In this document: positions 1 through 9,544 of the stretch, one piece after another
How positions within the stretch are numbered: position 1 is the first letter of the stretch
Layout: each line of letters opens with the position of its first letter
Assembly (NCBI RefSeq): GCF_900103535.1
Contig: NZ_FNHQ01000008.1
Location: forward strand, 38,381-102,380
Reading direction: 5' to 3'
Length of the DNA stretch: 64,000 nucleotides
Origin: Megasphaera paucivorans
GTDB lineage: Bacteria > Bacillota > Negativicutes > Veillonellales > Megasphaeraceae
The notes under the pieces: generated by a model
Told to the model about the DNA's origin: nothing
The model's input: the letters and a program-made list of their open reading frames with translations, nothing else
Database searches by the model: none
Position numbers and translations under genes: made by a program

Positions 1-2066
1 GCCATCACGTGCAAAAGGGTGAAGAAATCAATTATTTTACGGATCTCAAAGTCGGAGATTATGTCGTGCACGAAGTACACGGCATTGGTAAGTATGTGGG
101 AATCAAAACCATTGAAATTGATGATGTTCACAAAGATTATTTGGAAATTCACTATGCTGGAAAAGATACACTATATGTTCCGACCGATCAAATCAACTTA
201 TTGCAGCGGTATATAGGCAATGAAGGGGAAGCCCCAAAGCTTCATACGATGGGGGGCAATGACTGGCAAAAGACTCGCAGTAAGGCTCAAAAATCAATTA
301 CTGATTTAGCAGAAAAACTGGTAGCTATTTATGCACAGCGGGAAATTGTTGCGGGATTTGCATATCCGCCGGATTCACCATGGCAAAAGGAATTTGAAGA
401 GGCATTTCCGTATGAGGAAACCGAAGATCAGCTCAAAGCAGTTGCAGAGATTAAAAAAAGCATGGAACAACCGTATCCGATGGATTGCCTGGTATGTGGA
501 GATGTCGGCTTTGGTAAAACAGAAGTGGCGATGCGGGCTGTATTTAAAGCCGTGATGGGCGGCAAGCAGGTGGCGGTGCTTGTACCTACGACAGTATTGG
601 CACAGCAGCATTTTCAAACTTTTACAGAACGATTTCGTAATTTCGGGGCACGTTGTGAAGTGTTAAACCGATTCCGTTCGGCTAAAGAAAAAAAGGATAT
701 TTTAGCGAATGTGTGGACTGGGGAAATTGATGTATTGATTGGTACACATAGTTTGTTGAACAAAAAGGTCCGTTTTAAAAATCTGGGGCTTCTTGTTGTC
801 GATGAAGAGCAGCGATTTGGTGTGGCGCAAAAAGAAAAATGGAAATCATGGGCAGCTCATATTGATGTATTGACGTTGAGCGCAACGCCTATTCCGCGAA
901 CCTTACATATGTCTTTGGTCGGCGTACGCCAAATGTGTGTTATTGAGACACCGCCGACAGATCGTTTTCCTGTGCAAACTTATGTTGTTGAATATGATGC
1001 CCGCCTTGTTCATGATGCGGTAATGAGAGAAAAAAGACGAGGCGGACAAGTGTTTTTTGTCTATAATCGAGTGGCGACTATTGAACGCATGAAGGATGAA
1101 CTTCAAGCATTGCTGCCGGATATTACAATTGGAATTGCGCATGGGCAAATGAGCGGTACCATGCTTGAGCAAGTTATGTTTGATTTTTATGAAGGAAAGT
1201 ATGATGTGCTGTTGTGTTCCAGTCTGGTTGAAAATGGTCTTGATGTGGCGAATGCCAATACCATTATTATTTATGATGCGGATCATTTCGGGTTATCCCA
1301 GTTATATCAGATGCGCGGTCGTGTAGGACGCAGTCATCGCATGGCCTATTCCTATTTCTTGTACCGCAGGGATAAAATTCTTTCGGAAGTGGCTGAAAAA
1401 CGATTGCAGGCTATCAAAGAGTTTACAGAACTGGGATCCGGATTTAAAATAGCTATGCGGGATCTAGAAATCCGCGGGGCCGGAAATTTATTAGGACGGG
1501 AACAGCATGGAAATATAGCAAGCGTAGGGTTTGCCATGTACTGTCATATGTTGGAGGAGGCCATTGCCAAAACCCAGAACGAGAATGGACAGAGTGGAGA
1601 AATTCCGCAGCCTAAAACAATTATGGATATTCATGTGGATGCCTTTATCGATGATGCTTACATTGAAAACGGCGGTCAGAAAGTTGAAATGTATCAGCGG
1701 ATGGCGATGCTTCGGACTCAGAAGGAATTTATTGATTTGCGTCAGGAAATTATTGACCGGTATGGAAAACCTACTCTGCCAGTGGAAACATTACTGCGGG
1801 CGACACAAATTCGATTAACGGGAAAAGAAATCGGACTTGTACTTATTGCAGAGAAAAAAGATTGGCTAGAGTTAAAATGGCGGAGTATTGCGGAAATGCC
1901 GCCGTTGGCACGATTAGAAGATGGATTGCGGAAACGGTTCCGGGTAGTTCCGGATTCATCCGTTACCTTGCGTATTTCTACGCAGGGAATCACAGAAATA
2001 TTGTCTTTTCTCGAATATTTATTTCAGTCGATTGTTATACTAAGAAAGGGGAATCCGCTTGACTAA
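1..2066 (+). CDS. mfd: Transcription-repair coupling factor Mfd, 3' part (5' end outside window)
   Basis: ATP-driven DNA translocase that removes RNA polymerase stalled at lesions and recruits the UvrABC excision system. The reading frame is open from the window edge (codons in phase with base 3), so roughly the N-terminal 450 residues of a usual ~1100-1150-residue Mfd are missing. Numbering from the GTG at base 9: a CarD-like RNA-polymerase interaction domain at about residues 10-75 (VGDYVVHEVHGIGKYVGI), then the RecG-like motor with Walker A (GDVGFGKTE, ~164-172), DEEQ box (265-268), helicase motifs through ~450, and the C-terminal TRCF domain at ~530-625. The stop overlaps the start of the next gene by 8 nt, so the two are translationally coupled. 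Identification is secure; only the true start is unseen. Confidence 0.97.
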   Translation, partial: HHVQKGEEINYFTDLKVGDYVVHEVHGIGKYVGIKTIEIDDVHKDYLEIHYAGKDTLYVPTDQINLLQRYIGNEGEAPKLHTMGGNDWQKTRSKAQKSITDLAEKLVAIYAQREIVAGFAYPPDSPWQKEFEEAFPYEETEDQLKAVAEIKKSMEQPYPMDCLVCGDVGFGKTEVAMRAVFKAVMGGKQVAVLVPTTVLAQQHFQTFTERFRNFGARCEVLNRFRSAKEKKDILANVWTGEIDVLIGTHSLLNKKVRFKNLGLLVVDEEQRFGVAQKEKWKSWAAHIDVLTLSATPIPRTLHMSLVGVRQMCVIETPPTDRFPVQTYVVEYDARLVHDAVMREKRRGGQVFFVYNRVATIERMKDELQALLPDITIGIAHGQMSGTMLEQVMFDFYEGKYDVLLCSSLVENGLDVANANTIIIYDADHFGLSQLYQMRGRVGRSHRMAYSYFLYRRDKILSEVAEKRLQAIKEFTELGSGFKIAMRDLEIRGAGNLLGREQHGNIASVGFAMYCHMLEEAIAKTQNENGQSGEIPQPKTIMDIHVDAFIDDAYIENGGQKVEMYQRMAMLRTQKEFIDLRQEIIDRYGKPTLPVETLLRATQIRLTGKEIGLVLIAEKKDWLELKWRSIAEMPPLARLEDGLRKRFRVVPDSSVTLRISTQGITEILSFLEYLFQSIVILRKGNPLD

Positions 2067-3642
2067 GAGCTCATTTTTACGCGGAGCCATGATACTGACT
2101 TTTGCCGGTATTGTGGTTAAAATATTAGGCGGCGTCAATCGTATCCTTCTTTCCCGACTTTTGGGCGGGGAAGGGATAGGTCTTTACCAAATGGCGTATC
2201 CTATATACATATTGCTGCTTAGTATTGCTGGAGCTGGGATTCCGATCGCTGTTTCCATTATGATTGCCGAACAGGCGGCAAGGGGAAATTACAGTGGTAC
2301 CAAGCGGGTGTTTCATATTACCTTGGTTTTTACGCTGATCATTGCGGTCCTATGCGGTTTGGGATTAGCCTTGGGCGCTGGATTCCTTATAACCTGCGGC
2401 CTGGTGCGGGATGAACGGGCCTATTTGCCGCTTTTTGTGTTGGCGCCGGCGCTTACGGTGTCTATTATAACGTGTTGTTTTCGTGGTTATTTTCAAGGTT
2501 TGCAGCTCATGACTCCGACCGCTATTTCTCAAATGCTCGATCAGTTTGTGCGCGTGTGTGCGATGCTGGCGCTGGCAAGTTTCTTTCTGCCTTACGGACT
2601 TGAAAAAGCAGCAGCCGGAGCGGCTTTTGGCGCTGTCCCAGGCGCGATAGCCGGTTTGACAGCTATCGCTTGGATTTATTATCGGTATACAAAAAAGCAG
2701 CAGCCTTGTGATACGGGAGAGTTTACGCAGAGTTCTCCCGGAGCGGTCATCAAACGTCTTATTGTTCTTGCCGTGCCGGTTGCGGCAGCTAATATGCTGC
2801 TGCCTGCTGTAGCCAGTATTGATTTATTTATTGTGCCGCAGCGCTTGGAGGCGGCCGGGTACACTGTGCATCAGGCAACGGCACTTTTTGGATATTTGAC
2901 GGGGATGGCTAACGGCATTGTGCAGCTTCCGGCTATTTTGACGATGGCATTAGCAACGAGTCTTGTTCCTGCCGTATCAGCGGCATATGCCGGCAGGCGT
3001 ATGGATATCGTACTGCAGCGCACGAATACGGCGATGCGTATTGCCAATCTTATTACGATGCCGGCAACGTTTGGCATGGCGGTGCTGGCTGTACCTATTT
3101 CTCAAATGCTCTATGCAACGCCGCTGGCAGGGCCGGCGATTTGTGTATTATCCTTGTCTGTCCTGCTTGTCGGGGTACAGCAAGTTACCAGCGGACTTTT
3201 ACAGGGAATGGGACATACGGCGATTCCTCTATATAATATGGTGGCAGCAGCGTTGCTGAAAATTGTTTTGAGCTGGCATTTGACTGCGATTCCCTGGCTT
3301 GGCGAAGTCGGGGCGGCATGGGCAACTAATGCGGATTTGGCAATGGCGACGGTATTGAACCTTTATTTTGCATATCGATACGCTCACTATGTCATACAAT
3401 GGAAATACATGGGAAAATTGCTTGCAGCCTCGGCATTGACAGGTGTTACGGCGTGGGTTGTATATCATGCACTGGTGTTCCTGTTAGGTAATACAGTGGC
3501 AACTACGGCAGCCATATTAATGGCAATTATCGTATATTTTGCAGGTTTGCTGTTATTACATGCAGTGGCTCCAGACGATGTGCAGAAAATACCAATTGCA
3601 GGAAAAAAATTGAATCAAATGATGAAGAAACTGCATCATTAA
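2059..3642 (+). CDS. SpoVB/MurJ-like polysaccharide (lipid-linked) flippase, MOP superfamily
   Basis: A 527-residue polytopic membrane protein with about 14 hydrophobic segments, typical of the MOP superfamily branch containing SpoVB/YtgP and MurJ-like lipid II flippases. The N-terminus (FLRGAMILTFAGIVVKILGG) matches the start of SpoVB-type proteins. The TTG start at 2059 lies 5-9 nt after an AAGAAAGGGG ribosome site and overlaps mfd. Family knowledge suggests transport of an undecaprenyl-linked cell-envelope precursor across the inner membrane; the actual substrate cannot be read from sequence. Order mfd-spoVB-like-mazG is common in Firmicutes (Bacillus: mfd-spoVT-yabM-yabN), which supports the assignment even though this organism need not sporulate. 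Confidence 0.85.
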   Translation: MTKSSFLRGAMILTFAGIVVKILGGVNRILLSRLLGGEGIGLYQMAYPIYILLLSIAGAGIPIAVSIMIAEQAARGNYSGTKRVFHITLVFTLIIAVLCGLGLALGAGFLITCGLVRDERAYLPLFVLAPALTVSIITCCFRGYFQGLQLMTPTAISQMLDQFVRVCAMLALASFFLPYGLEKAAAGAAFGAVPGAIAGLTAIAWIYYRYTKKQQPCDTGEFTQSSPGAVIKRLIVLAVPVAAANMLLPAVASIDLFIVPQRLEAAGYTVHQATALFGYLTGMANGIVQLPAILTMALATSLVPAVSAAYAGRRMDIVLQRTNTAMRIANLITMPATFGMAVLAVPISQMLYATPLAGPAICVLSLSVLLVGVQQVTSGLLQGMGHTAIPLYNMVAAALLKIVLSWHLTAIPWLGEVGAAWATNADLAMATVLNLYFAYRYAHYVIQWKYMGKLLAASALTGVTAWVVYHALVFLLGNTVATTAAILMAIIVYFAGLLLLHAVAPDDVQKIPIAGKKLNQMMKKLHH

Positions 3643-3664
3643 CAGATCGTTTTCGGAGGATACA

Positions 3665-4828
3665 ATGAGAAATATTCGACTTATATCAGTGGGGATGGTA
3701 CCTGATGAGTCCATTAGCCTTTCGGTGTACCGGCAGATGCAGCATGCAGAGGTCGTATTTGTGAGCAGCTATCATCGCCATATTGTAGATTTTCTGGAAA
3801 AAGAAAATATTACATATAAAAAATTACCATGTGGGAGGGCGATTGCCGGACAGGAAACTACCTGTAAGGAAGCTGTTTCCTTGTTGCTGCAGTGGGCACA
3901 GCAGCAAGAGGTGTTATATATTACTGTCGATGCGGCGGCCGATCCTGTAGCAAAACAACTGGATGAACAGGTTTGGCAGATGAAGCCGGGGATGGCTATA
4001 TCTATCGAAACAGGAGCTCCGATTGAAGCAGGTTTACCGTTTGATTTGCAGCCCCTGCTCGATGTTATGGCGGAACTGCGGAGTGATGATCATGGCTGTC
4101 CGTGGGACAGAGCACAAACACATCGTACGCTGCGTCGCTACTTGCTGGAGGAAGTGTACGAAATGCTGGATGCGGTGGATATGGACGATATGGCGGGGAT
4201 TCGGGAAGAAATGGGCGATATACTGTATCAGATCGCGTTTCATTGCCGATTAGCCGAAGAAAAAGGCCTTTTTAATGCGCAGGATGTTGTGAAAGATGTT
4301 ACCGATAAGATGATTAGGCGACATCCGCATGTTTTCAATAAGAAAAAGCTTGAAAACATGGGTAAGAGTATGGTAAACTGGGATAGATTAAAGCAAGGAG
4401 AACAACGACAGCAGCATCAATATCTTCTTGACGGTGTGGTAAAAGGAATGCCTTCTTTACTTGAAACATATAAACTTCAAGAGAAATCTGCCAAGGTAGG
4501 TTTTGAGTGGGAAGTAACTGACCAGGTTTGGGATAAAGTACAAGAAGAATGGCAGGAGCTGAAAGAGGCTCTGCAGGAGAAGAATCCGGTCCATATCGAA
4601 GAAGAAGCAGGCGATGTCTTGTTTGTGTTGGTCAATTTATTTCGGTGGTATAGTATAGAGCCGGAATGTGCGTTACATCGTGCTAACAGCAAATTCCGTC
4701 GTAGATTTTCTTACGTGGAAGATAAAGTTAAGGAAAGCGGTAAATCCTGGCAGATGGTTACCCTGCAGGAATTGAGTGATTTCTGGAAAGAAGCGAAGGA
4801 AATCGAAGGGCGTAGTTCCACCGTATAG
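3665..4828 (+). CDS. mazG: MazG-type nucleoside triphosphate pyrophosphohydrolase with shortened N-terminal methylase-like domain
   Basis: 387 residues. The C-terminal ~250 residues carry two MazG repeats: the catalytic one includes CPWDRAQTHRTLRRYLLEE, then EEMGDILYQIAFHC with the acidic EExxE/ExxD metal ligands; the second has EEEAGDVLFVLVNL. The enzyme removes non-canonical or excess NTPs by hydrolysis to NMP and pyrophosphate. The first ~120 residues resemble the start of the tetrapyrrole (SAM-dependent) methylase domain found fused to MazG in Bacillus YabN (about 220 residues there), but are much shorter and lack a clear glycine-rich SAM site. I infer a degenerate remnant. The start ATG follows a TCGGAGGATACA ribosome site, and the gene sits directly after the flippase as in the yabM-yabN arrangement. 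Confidence 0.9.
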   Translation: MRNIRLISVGMVPDESISLSVYRQMQHAEVVFVSSYHRHIVDFLEKENITYKKLPCGRAIAGQETTCKEAVSLLLQWAQQQEVLYITVDAAADPVAKQLDEQVWQMKPGMAISIETGAPIEAGLPFDLQPLLDVMAELRSDDHGCPWDRAQTHRTLRRYLLEEVYEMLDAVDMDDMAGIREEMGDILYQIAFHCRLAEEKGLFNAQDVVKDVTDKMIRRHPHVFNKKKLENMGKSMVNWDRLKQGEQRQQHQYLLDGVVKGMPSLLETYKLQEKSAKVGFEWEVTDQVWDKVQEEWQELKEALQEKNPVHIEEEAGDVLFVLVNLFRWYSIEPECALHRANSKFRRRFSYVEDKVKESGKSWQMVTLQELSDFWKEAKEIEGRSSTV

Positions 4829-4886
4829 GGACGGAATTCATTTAGCAGCGAATTTATAGATGTAACAGAAAAAAGGAGGATTTGTT

Positions 4887-5165
4887 ATGAACAAAACAGA
4901 ATTGATTGCTAGTGTTGCACAAAAGTCCGATTTGACAAAGAAAGACGCTGAAAAAGCTGTAAAGGCTGTATTTGCTTCCATCAGCGAAACTTTGAACAAA
5001 GGTGACAAAGTACAAATTATCGGCTTTGGTACTTTCGAAGTACGCCAGCGTAAAGCTCGTGAAGGTCGCAATCCCCAGAACAACAAACCAATCAAAATCA
5101 AAGCTTCCAAGACTCCGGCATTTAAAGCTGGTAAACAGTTGAAAGATATGGTTAATAAAAAATAA
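4887..5165 (+). CDS. hup: HU family DNA-binding protein
   Basis: 92-residue nucleoid protein. The sequence follows the HU family from end to end: [11 protein letters not shown] start, beta-arm core [20 protein letters not shown] with the conserved RxGRNPxT-like arm, and the Lys-rich C-terminus. It binds and bends DNA as a dimer. A strong AAAGGAGG lies 8 nt before the ATG and a rho-independent terminator follows at 5181, consistent with a highly expressed monocistronic gene. As in Bacillus, it lies close to the mazG/yabN-type gene. Confidence 0.96.
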   Translation: MNKTELIASVAQKSDLTKKDAEKAVKAVFASISETLNKGDKVQIIGFGTFEVRQRKAREGRNPQNNKPIKIKASKTPAFKAGKQLKDMVNKK

Positions 5166-5180
5166 GTTTTGTAATGTACT

Positions 5181-5212
5181 AAGGGCCGCATCTTAATACG
5201 GCCCTTTTCTTT
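5181..5212 (+). terminator. Rho-independent terminator after HU
   Basis: AAGGGCCG and CGGCCCTT form an 8-bp GC-rich stem around a 10-nt loop, followed by TTTCTTTTC. It lies 15 nt after the hup stop codon. Confidence 0.9.
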
Positions 5213-5282
5213 TCTTGGATTTTGTCGTAACATAGTAATATATCCAATTGTTTCATAAGTATTGTCAAAAGAGGGAAACAGG

Positions 5283-6446
5283 ATGAAAAAGAAAAAGGTG
5301 CTTATTCTGTCGGCATCGATTGGTACGGGACATACGCAGGCAGCACGAGCTATAGAAGAATATTTGAGACAGGTTCCCGGACAATGTGAAGTAGAACATG
5401 TGGACTTTTTATCCAATGATTTTCTTTCCATTGATAATTTAGTCAAGGAAACGTACATAAAAATCTTGGATGTATTTCCTATGTTGTACGATTTGATGTA
5501 TTACTCTTCGCAAGGATACAAAAAGGGAATGATGGTAAAGACCATGGTAGCATGGGGCTTGAAACGACGTATGATGCGTGTTATCACTGAAAGAAAACCG
5601 GACATTATTGTATTTACGCATCCGTTTCCGGCTGCTGCTGCGGCTCTTTTAAAACGGCAGCATCGTATTGCTATTCCGCTTGTAGCGGTCATTACAGATT
5701 TTGCTATCCATCAGTTTTGGATATATCAGCAGATGGACTTATATTGTGTGGCGGCATCACAGATTAAAGATTTGCTTATTCGCCAGCATATTGACTGGCA
5801 GAAAATTATCGTATCAGGAATCCCAATTCGTAATACGTTTCAGCAGGAACGGTGGCAATTGGAAACAGGTTGTAGGCGGGAACGCAATATACTGATCATG
5901 GGCGGCGGCCTCGGCATGGGATCCATTAAACAATCGCTGGCGCTTCTTGATCAGCTTGACAACGTAGATAGCTTTACTGTCGTTGCCGGATATAATGCGG
6001 ACTTGTACGATCAAGTGTCCCAAATGCGCAGCGAATTACGGCATACTGTATATGTATATGGCTACACAAACCGGATTTCTTCATTGATGGTTCATGCAAC
6101 GCTGCTTGTTACTAAACCGGGTGCACTTACTTGTACTGAAGCGGCGACTGTTCAGGTTCCGATGGTCTTATACAGCCCGATTCCGGGTCAGGAAGAGGCG
6201 AATGCTACGTATATGCAGAAAAAAGGATGTGCCCGCTGGGTGAAACATTCGGAAGAATTGGTTTCAACCGTATCTGAACTTATGACGAATCCAGAGGAAC
6301 TGCGGCATATGTCTCAAGCTAGTGTAGCTTGTCATCGCTATGGGGCGCAAATTGTCGGGAAACAAATTTTACAGATGCTGCAGCTTGAAGAAGCAGCGGA
6401 TATTGCCAATATGGGCTTTGCGGAATGTTCCGATACCCGGGCATAA
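5283..6446 (+). CDS. MGDG synthase/UgtP-family diacylglycerol glycosyltransferase
   Basis: 388 residues, GT28-type. The N-terminus (KVLILSASIGTGHTQAARAIEEYL) is the hallmark GxGHxxAA motif of the MGDG synthase N-domain; the C-terminal half has the UDP-sugar-binding region with the conserved TKPGALTCTEA...PMVLYSPIPGQEEANA. Family members add glucose or galactose from UDP-sugar to diacylglycerol at the inner membrane face, making glycolipids and lipid anchors. I chose the ATG at 5283 because GAGGG lies 7 nt before it; an upstream TTG at 5262 has no ribosome site. Acceptor and sugar cannot be determined here. Confidence 0.9.
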   Translation: MKKKKVLILSASIGTGHTQAARAIEEYLRQVPGQCEVEHVDFLSNDFLSIDNLVKETYIKILDVFPMLYDLMYYSSQGYKKGMMVKTMVAWGLKRRMMRVITERKPDIIVFTHPFPAAAAALLKRQHRIAIPLVAVITDFAIHQFWIYQQMDLYCVAASQIKDLLIRQHIDWQKIIVSGIPIRNTFQQERWQLETGCRRERNILIMGGGLGMGSIKQSLALLDQLDNVDSFTVVAGYNADLYDQVSQMRSELRHTVYVYGYTNRISSLMVHATLLVTKPGALTCTEAATVQVPMVLYSPIPGQEEANATYMQKKGCARWVKHSEELVSTVSELMTNPEELRHMSQASVACHRYGAQIVGKQILQMLQLEEAADIANMGFAECSDTRA

Positions 6447-6460
6447 TATATGAGTTTACG

Positions 6461-6506
6461 ACCGGAGTACTGAATAGCAGGCAGTTATTCGTAACTCCGG
6501 TTTTGT
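6461..6506 (+). terminator. Terminator-like hairpin between glycosyltransferase and deacetylase genes
   Basis: ACCGGAGT (6461-6468) pairs with ACTCCGGT (6494-6501) across a 25-nt loop, followed by TTTGTT. The next gene's ribosome site follows within 15 nt, so it may only attenuate. Confidence 0.6.
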
Positions 6507-6522
6507 TATAAAGGAGTAACTT

Positions 6523-7875
6523 ATGGAACGAAAATCCAGACGTCAACCCAAAAAGCGTATTTCTTCAAACGTTGTGCGCAGAAAAGGAACTCTCATAAAA
6601 CCATTGTCTATCTTGTTTCTTATGATAGCATTGTGTGTGGGCGCATATTGGAATATAAACGATACCAGTTCTTCGAAACAGGTGGCTGATGAAAAGATGA
6701 CACAGATCGAAGGAGGCAAGGCTTCTGGGAAAAATATGGATTATACGGATGCGTCCAAAGACCTCCAAGAGGCAGTAGATACATGGCTGAAGTCACAGGG
6801 AGCTGCTATTACCGTTGTGGATACGGCTAAGCGTGAAGAGGAGCGCCGGGCGACACATGGTAAAATTTTTTGGACGACAAACCGCGTGCAGGTAATACCG
6901 AAAGAAACATTTTCCCGCAGTTCTTTAGAAAAAGAATTAGCTATGAGCGGTGATAAGGCTGTTTTATATAATGTGGGGAAAACAACCCTCAACGGCACAG
7001 AAGTTACGGAATATGATATTGCTCTTTTCGATATGCTGGATAAGGAACAATTATATCTTGTTGTTGAAAAATTATATGTAACGGCGCCGGGGACCTCAGC
7101 AGGGATTATAGATAAAATTAAAGCAGTTATTGCCGGATCGAAGTCAGAAATTGTGAAAAAAAATTCAGAGGATAAAACGGATAACGGCAACAGTCCGCAG
7201 ACGCATCCGAATAACATTAAAGGCCGATTGGCTATTGTTATTGATGATTGCGGTTCACGAACCGATGTTATACATACATTGAATGCTCTTTCCATTCCTC
7301 TTACCTATGCCGTGATGCCGTATAAGCCATATACTACACTGAGTGCGAATCTGGGATATGCGGCGGGAAGGCAGATTTTTGTCCATATGCCGATGCAGCC
7401 ATTGAATGTTCCTTCTTCAGAAACTGTATATATCGGTACCAATATGAGCGACACTAAAATTAAAACGACAGTAAATGAACTTTTGGATCAGGTGCCTCAT
7501 GCAATCGGCATGAATAACCATCAGGGATCAGGAGCGACGGCAGACAGCCGCGTTATGAAGGATGTAATGGGGGTTATGAAGCAACGAGGACTCATATACC
7601 TTGACAGTCGTACAAACAGTGCTTCCATAGGGGCGCAGACGGCAGCGTCGATGGGAGTAGCGACTGGACGCAATTCTTTATTCCTTGATAATGATGCCGA
7701 TGTGGAATCTGTAAAAAAACGCATTCGTCAGGCCGGACATATTGCTGTGAATAATGGCAGTTGTATTGTTATCGGACATTGTCGGCCGAATACGGCAGAG
7801 GCGATAGCGGAAATGATTGATGAATTACATGGCGAAGGGGTAGATATCGTCTTCGCTTCAGAATTAATGCAATAA
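6523..7875 (+). CDS. Divergent polysaccharide deacetylase family protein (YibQ-like)
   Basis: 450 residues. A basic N-terminus is followed by one membrane-spanning segment at about residues 25-43, then a ~190-residue low-complexity/extracytoplasmic linker, then a divergent polysaccharide deacetylase domain from about 235 to the end (AIVIDDCGSRTD, FVHMPMQPLN, MNNHQGSGATAD, YLDSRTN, IGHCRPNT). The paired Asp-Asp, His-x-Pro and NNH(Q/M)GS motifs are those of the Pfam divergent deacetylase group. Family members are exported and thought to act on envelope polysaccharide; the substrate is unknown. Start ATG follows AAAGGAG with 7-nt spacing. Confidence 0.88.
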   Translation: MERKSRRQPKKRISSNVVRRKGTLIKPLSILFLMIALCVGAYWNINDTSSSKQVADEKMTQIEGGKASGKNMDYTDASKDLQEAVDTWLKSQGAAITVVDTAKREEERRATHGKIFWTTNRVQVIPKETFSRSSLEKELAMSGDKAVLYNVGKTTLNGTEVTEYDIALFDMLDKEQLYLVVEKLYVTAPGTSAGIIDKIKAVIAGSKSEIVKKNSEDKTDNGNSPQTHPNNIKGRLAIVIDDCGSRTDVIHTLNALSIPLTYAVMPYKPYTTLSANLGYAAGRQIFVHMPMQPLNVPSSETVYIGTNMSDTKIKTTVNELLDQVPHAIGMNNHQGSGATADSRVMKDVMGVMKQRGLIYLDSRTNSASIGAQTAASMGVATGRNSLFLDNDADVESVKKRIRQAGHIAVNNGSCIVIGHCRPNTAEAIAEMIDELHGEGVDIVFASELMQ

Positions 7876-7887
7876 GGGGGATGTTTT

Positions 7888-8670
7888 GTGGAAGTATTTG
7901 GTGGAGATTTTTCTTTGGGTACGCTGGTATTTGTTATGTGCGGAGGATTTTTGTCAGGATTTATAGATTCCATTGCCGGTGGTGGCGGCCTTATCTCCCT
8001 GCCGGTTCTTTTAACCGCAGGATTGCCGCCTCATTATGCACTGGGGACAAATAAATTTTCTGCGACGTTTGGTATTTTAATGAGCTCGTATCAGTTTTGG
8101 CGGGCTGGTAAAGTGGATATGCATTTTGTTAAAAAATTACTTCCGTTTACTTTTATTGGTGCGGGTATCGGATCGGTATGTATGCTTCATTTATCAGCGG
8201 AAATTCTTAAGCCAATCATCATTTGTGCGCTTGTTGCCACGGCTATATTTGTTATGACTAAACGTGATTGGGGGAGTATAAGTACCTATCAGGGAGAGAC
8301 AAGAAAAAAAATCTTGCGGTGGTGTCTGATCGCATTTGCTATTGGTATTTATGATGGGTTTATCGGTCCGGGAACCGGCACGTTTCTTATTGTTGGCTTT
8401 GTTATGACAGGTTTTGATTTTGTCGTTGCAGCGGGAAATGCAAAGATGCTCAACATGATGAGCAATGTTACTTCATTTGTACTTTTCGTTTTTTGGGATA
8501 AAGTATTGTATGGGTACGGTATTGCCATGGCGGTTTCCTTGTTTTTGGGTGCCTATTTCGGAGCACGGCTGGCAATTACTAAAGGATCGTCTTTTATCCG
8601 TGTAGTTATGCTGGTTGTTACAAGTGTACTTATTGGCAAATTAGCTTTGAATTATTTAGAAGTTATGTAA
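7888..8670 (+). CDS. TauE/SafE family sulfite/anion exporter-type permease
   Basis: 260 residues and about 8 hydrophobic segments. The N-terminal repeat GGFLSGFIDSIAGGGGLISLP and internal repeat GIYDGFIGPGTGTFLI are the two paired signatures of the TauE/SafE (DUF81) family. Members move sulfonates, sulfite or other small anions; substrate is not predictable here. The GTG start at 7888 is preceded by AAGGGGG 12 nt after the upstream stop, so it is in an operon with the deacetylase and the following SDR. Confidence 0.9.
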   Translation: MEVFGGDFSLGTLVFVMCGGFLSGFIDSIAGGGGLISLPVLLTAGLPPHYALGTNKFSATFGILMSSYQFWRAGKVDMHFVKKLLPFTFIGAGIGSVCMLHLSAEILKPIIICALVATAIFVMTKRDWGSISTYQGETRKKILRWCLIAFAIGIYDGFIGPGTGTFLIVGFVMTGFDFVVAAGNAKMLNMMSNVTSFVLFVFWDKVLYGYGIAMAVSLFLGAYFGARLAITKGSSFIRVVMLVVTSVLIGKLALNYLEVM

Positions 8671-8683
8671 TAAGGAGGCTCAT

Positions 8684-9430
8684 ATGGAGGAAAAGGTCGC
8701 TCTTATTAGTGGCGGTACATCAGGTATTGGTCTGGCGTGTGCAGCAGAGCTGCTTAAGTGCGGCTGGCGTGTAGCAATAAACGGACGCAGTAAGACACAA
8801 GGGGAAAAAGCTCTGCATATACTGTCAGTGCTGCCAAGCCGGGCGGTATATATACAAGGCGATGTTATGCATGATGAGGAATGCTGTGCTATGGTAGATA
8901 AAACCATCGCTTGCTTTGGCCGTATGGACGGATTGATTACTTCGGCAGGCGTTTATGAAGAACAGCTGCTGGAGGAAACAGTGCCGGAGGATGTGCTTCG
9001 TTTATTTACGACTAATGTATTTGGTACGATTTCGTTGTGCAGGTATGCATTGCCGCATTTAAAAAAAAATAAAGGAAGTATTGTTACGTTGGGTTCTGAT
9101 GCAGGTTTGCAGGGAAATGTAGGATGCGCAGTTTATTGCGCTACCAAAGGAGCTGTCGTGGCGTTTACAAAATCCTTGGCACTGGAAGCTGCACCGCATG
9201 GAGTGCGGGTTAATTGTGTATGTCCCGGAGATGTGGCAACGCCGATGCTGGATCGACAATTGCAGAAAAATCCAGAATTATCGATCGCATCGATGAAAGC
9301 GCTATATCCGTTGTATCGTATTGCGGAACCGGAGGAAATTGCCAAAGCTGCTGTGTTTTTGCTGGGAGAGAATGCTTCGTTTATCACTGCTGTTGCTCTT
9401 CCCGTCGACGGGGGATTGACGAGTTGGTAA
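8684..9430 (+). CDS. Short-chain dehydrogenase/reductase (FabG-like)
   Basis: 248 residues of a classical SDR. Rossmann motif near the N-terminus is SGGTSGIGLACA (TGxxxGIG with S for T), then NGRS for NADP preference, the catalytic Ser in LGSD and YCATK catalytic Tyr/Lys. The C-terminal GGxTSW-type ending (PVDGGLTSW) is typical. It reduces or oxidises a carbonyl/hydroxyl with NAD(P)H. It is not next to other fatty-acid genes, so 3-oxoacyl-ACP reductase activity is only one possibility. Ribosome site AAGGAGG precedes the ATG. Confidence 0.88.
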   Translation: MEEKVALISGGTSGIGLACAAELLKCGWRVAINGRSKTQGEKALHILSVLPSRAVYIQGDVMHDEECCAMVDKTIACFGRMDGLITSAGVYEEQLLEETVPEDVLRLFTTNVFGTISLCRYALPHLKKNKGSIVTLGSDAGLQGNVGCAVYCATKGAVVAFTKSLALEAAPHGVRVNCVCPGDVATPMLDRQLQKNPELSIASMKALYPLYRIAEPEEIAKAAVFLLGENASFITAVALPVDGGLTSW

Positions 9431-9544
9431 TACATAAGAAAAATTGAAGAAAAAAGAGGATATTTATCCTTTTTGGGAGAATATATTTATATAGTTAGTT
9501 TTTATTATTATGTTATATACAATTAACCGAATGAGGTGGTAATG

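Noticed and set aside
4838..5458. 206-codon - strand open frame
   Set aside because: It lies antisense over the HU gene, its terminator and the start of the glycosyltransferase gene, with no ribosome site or family likeness.
6741..7295. 184-codon - strand open frame in the deacetylase gene
   Set aside because: Antisense shadow of a well-supported gene.
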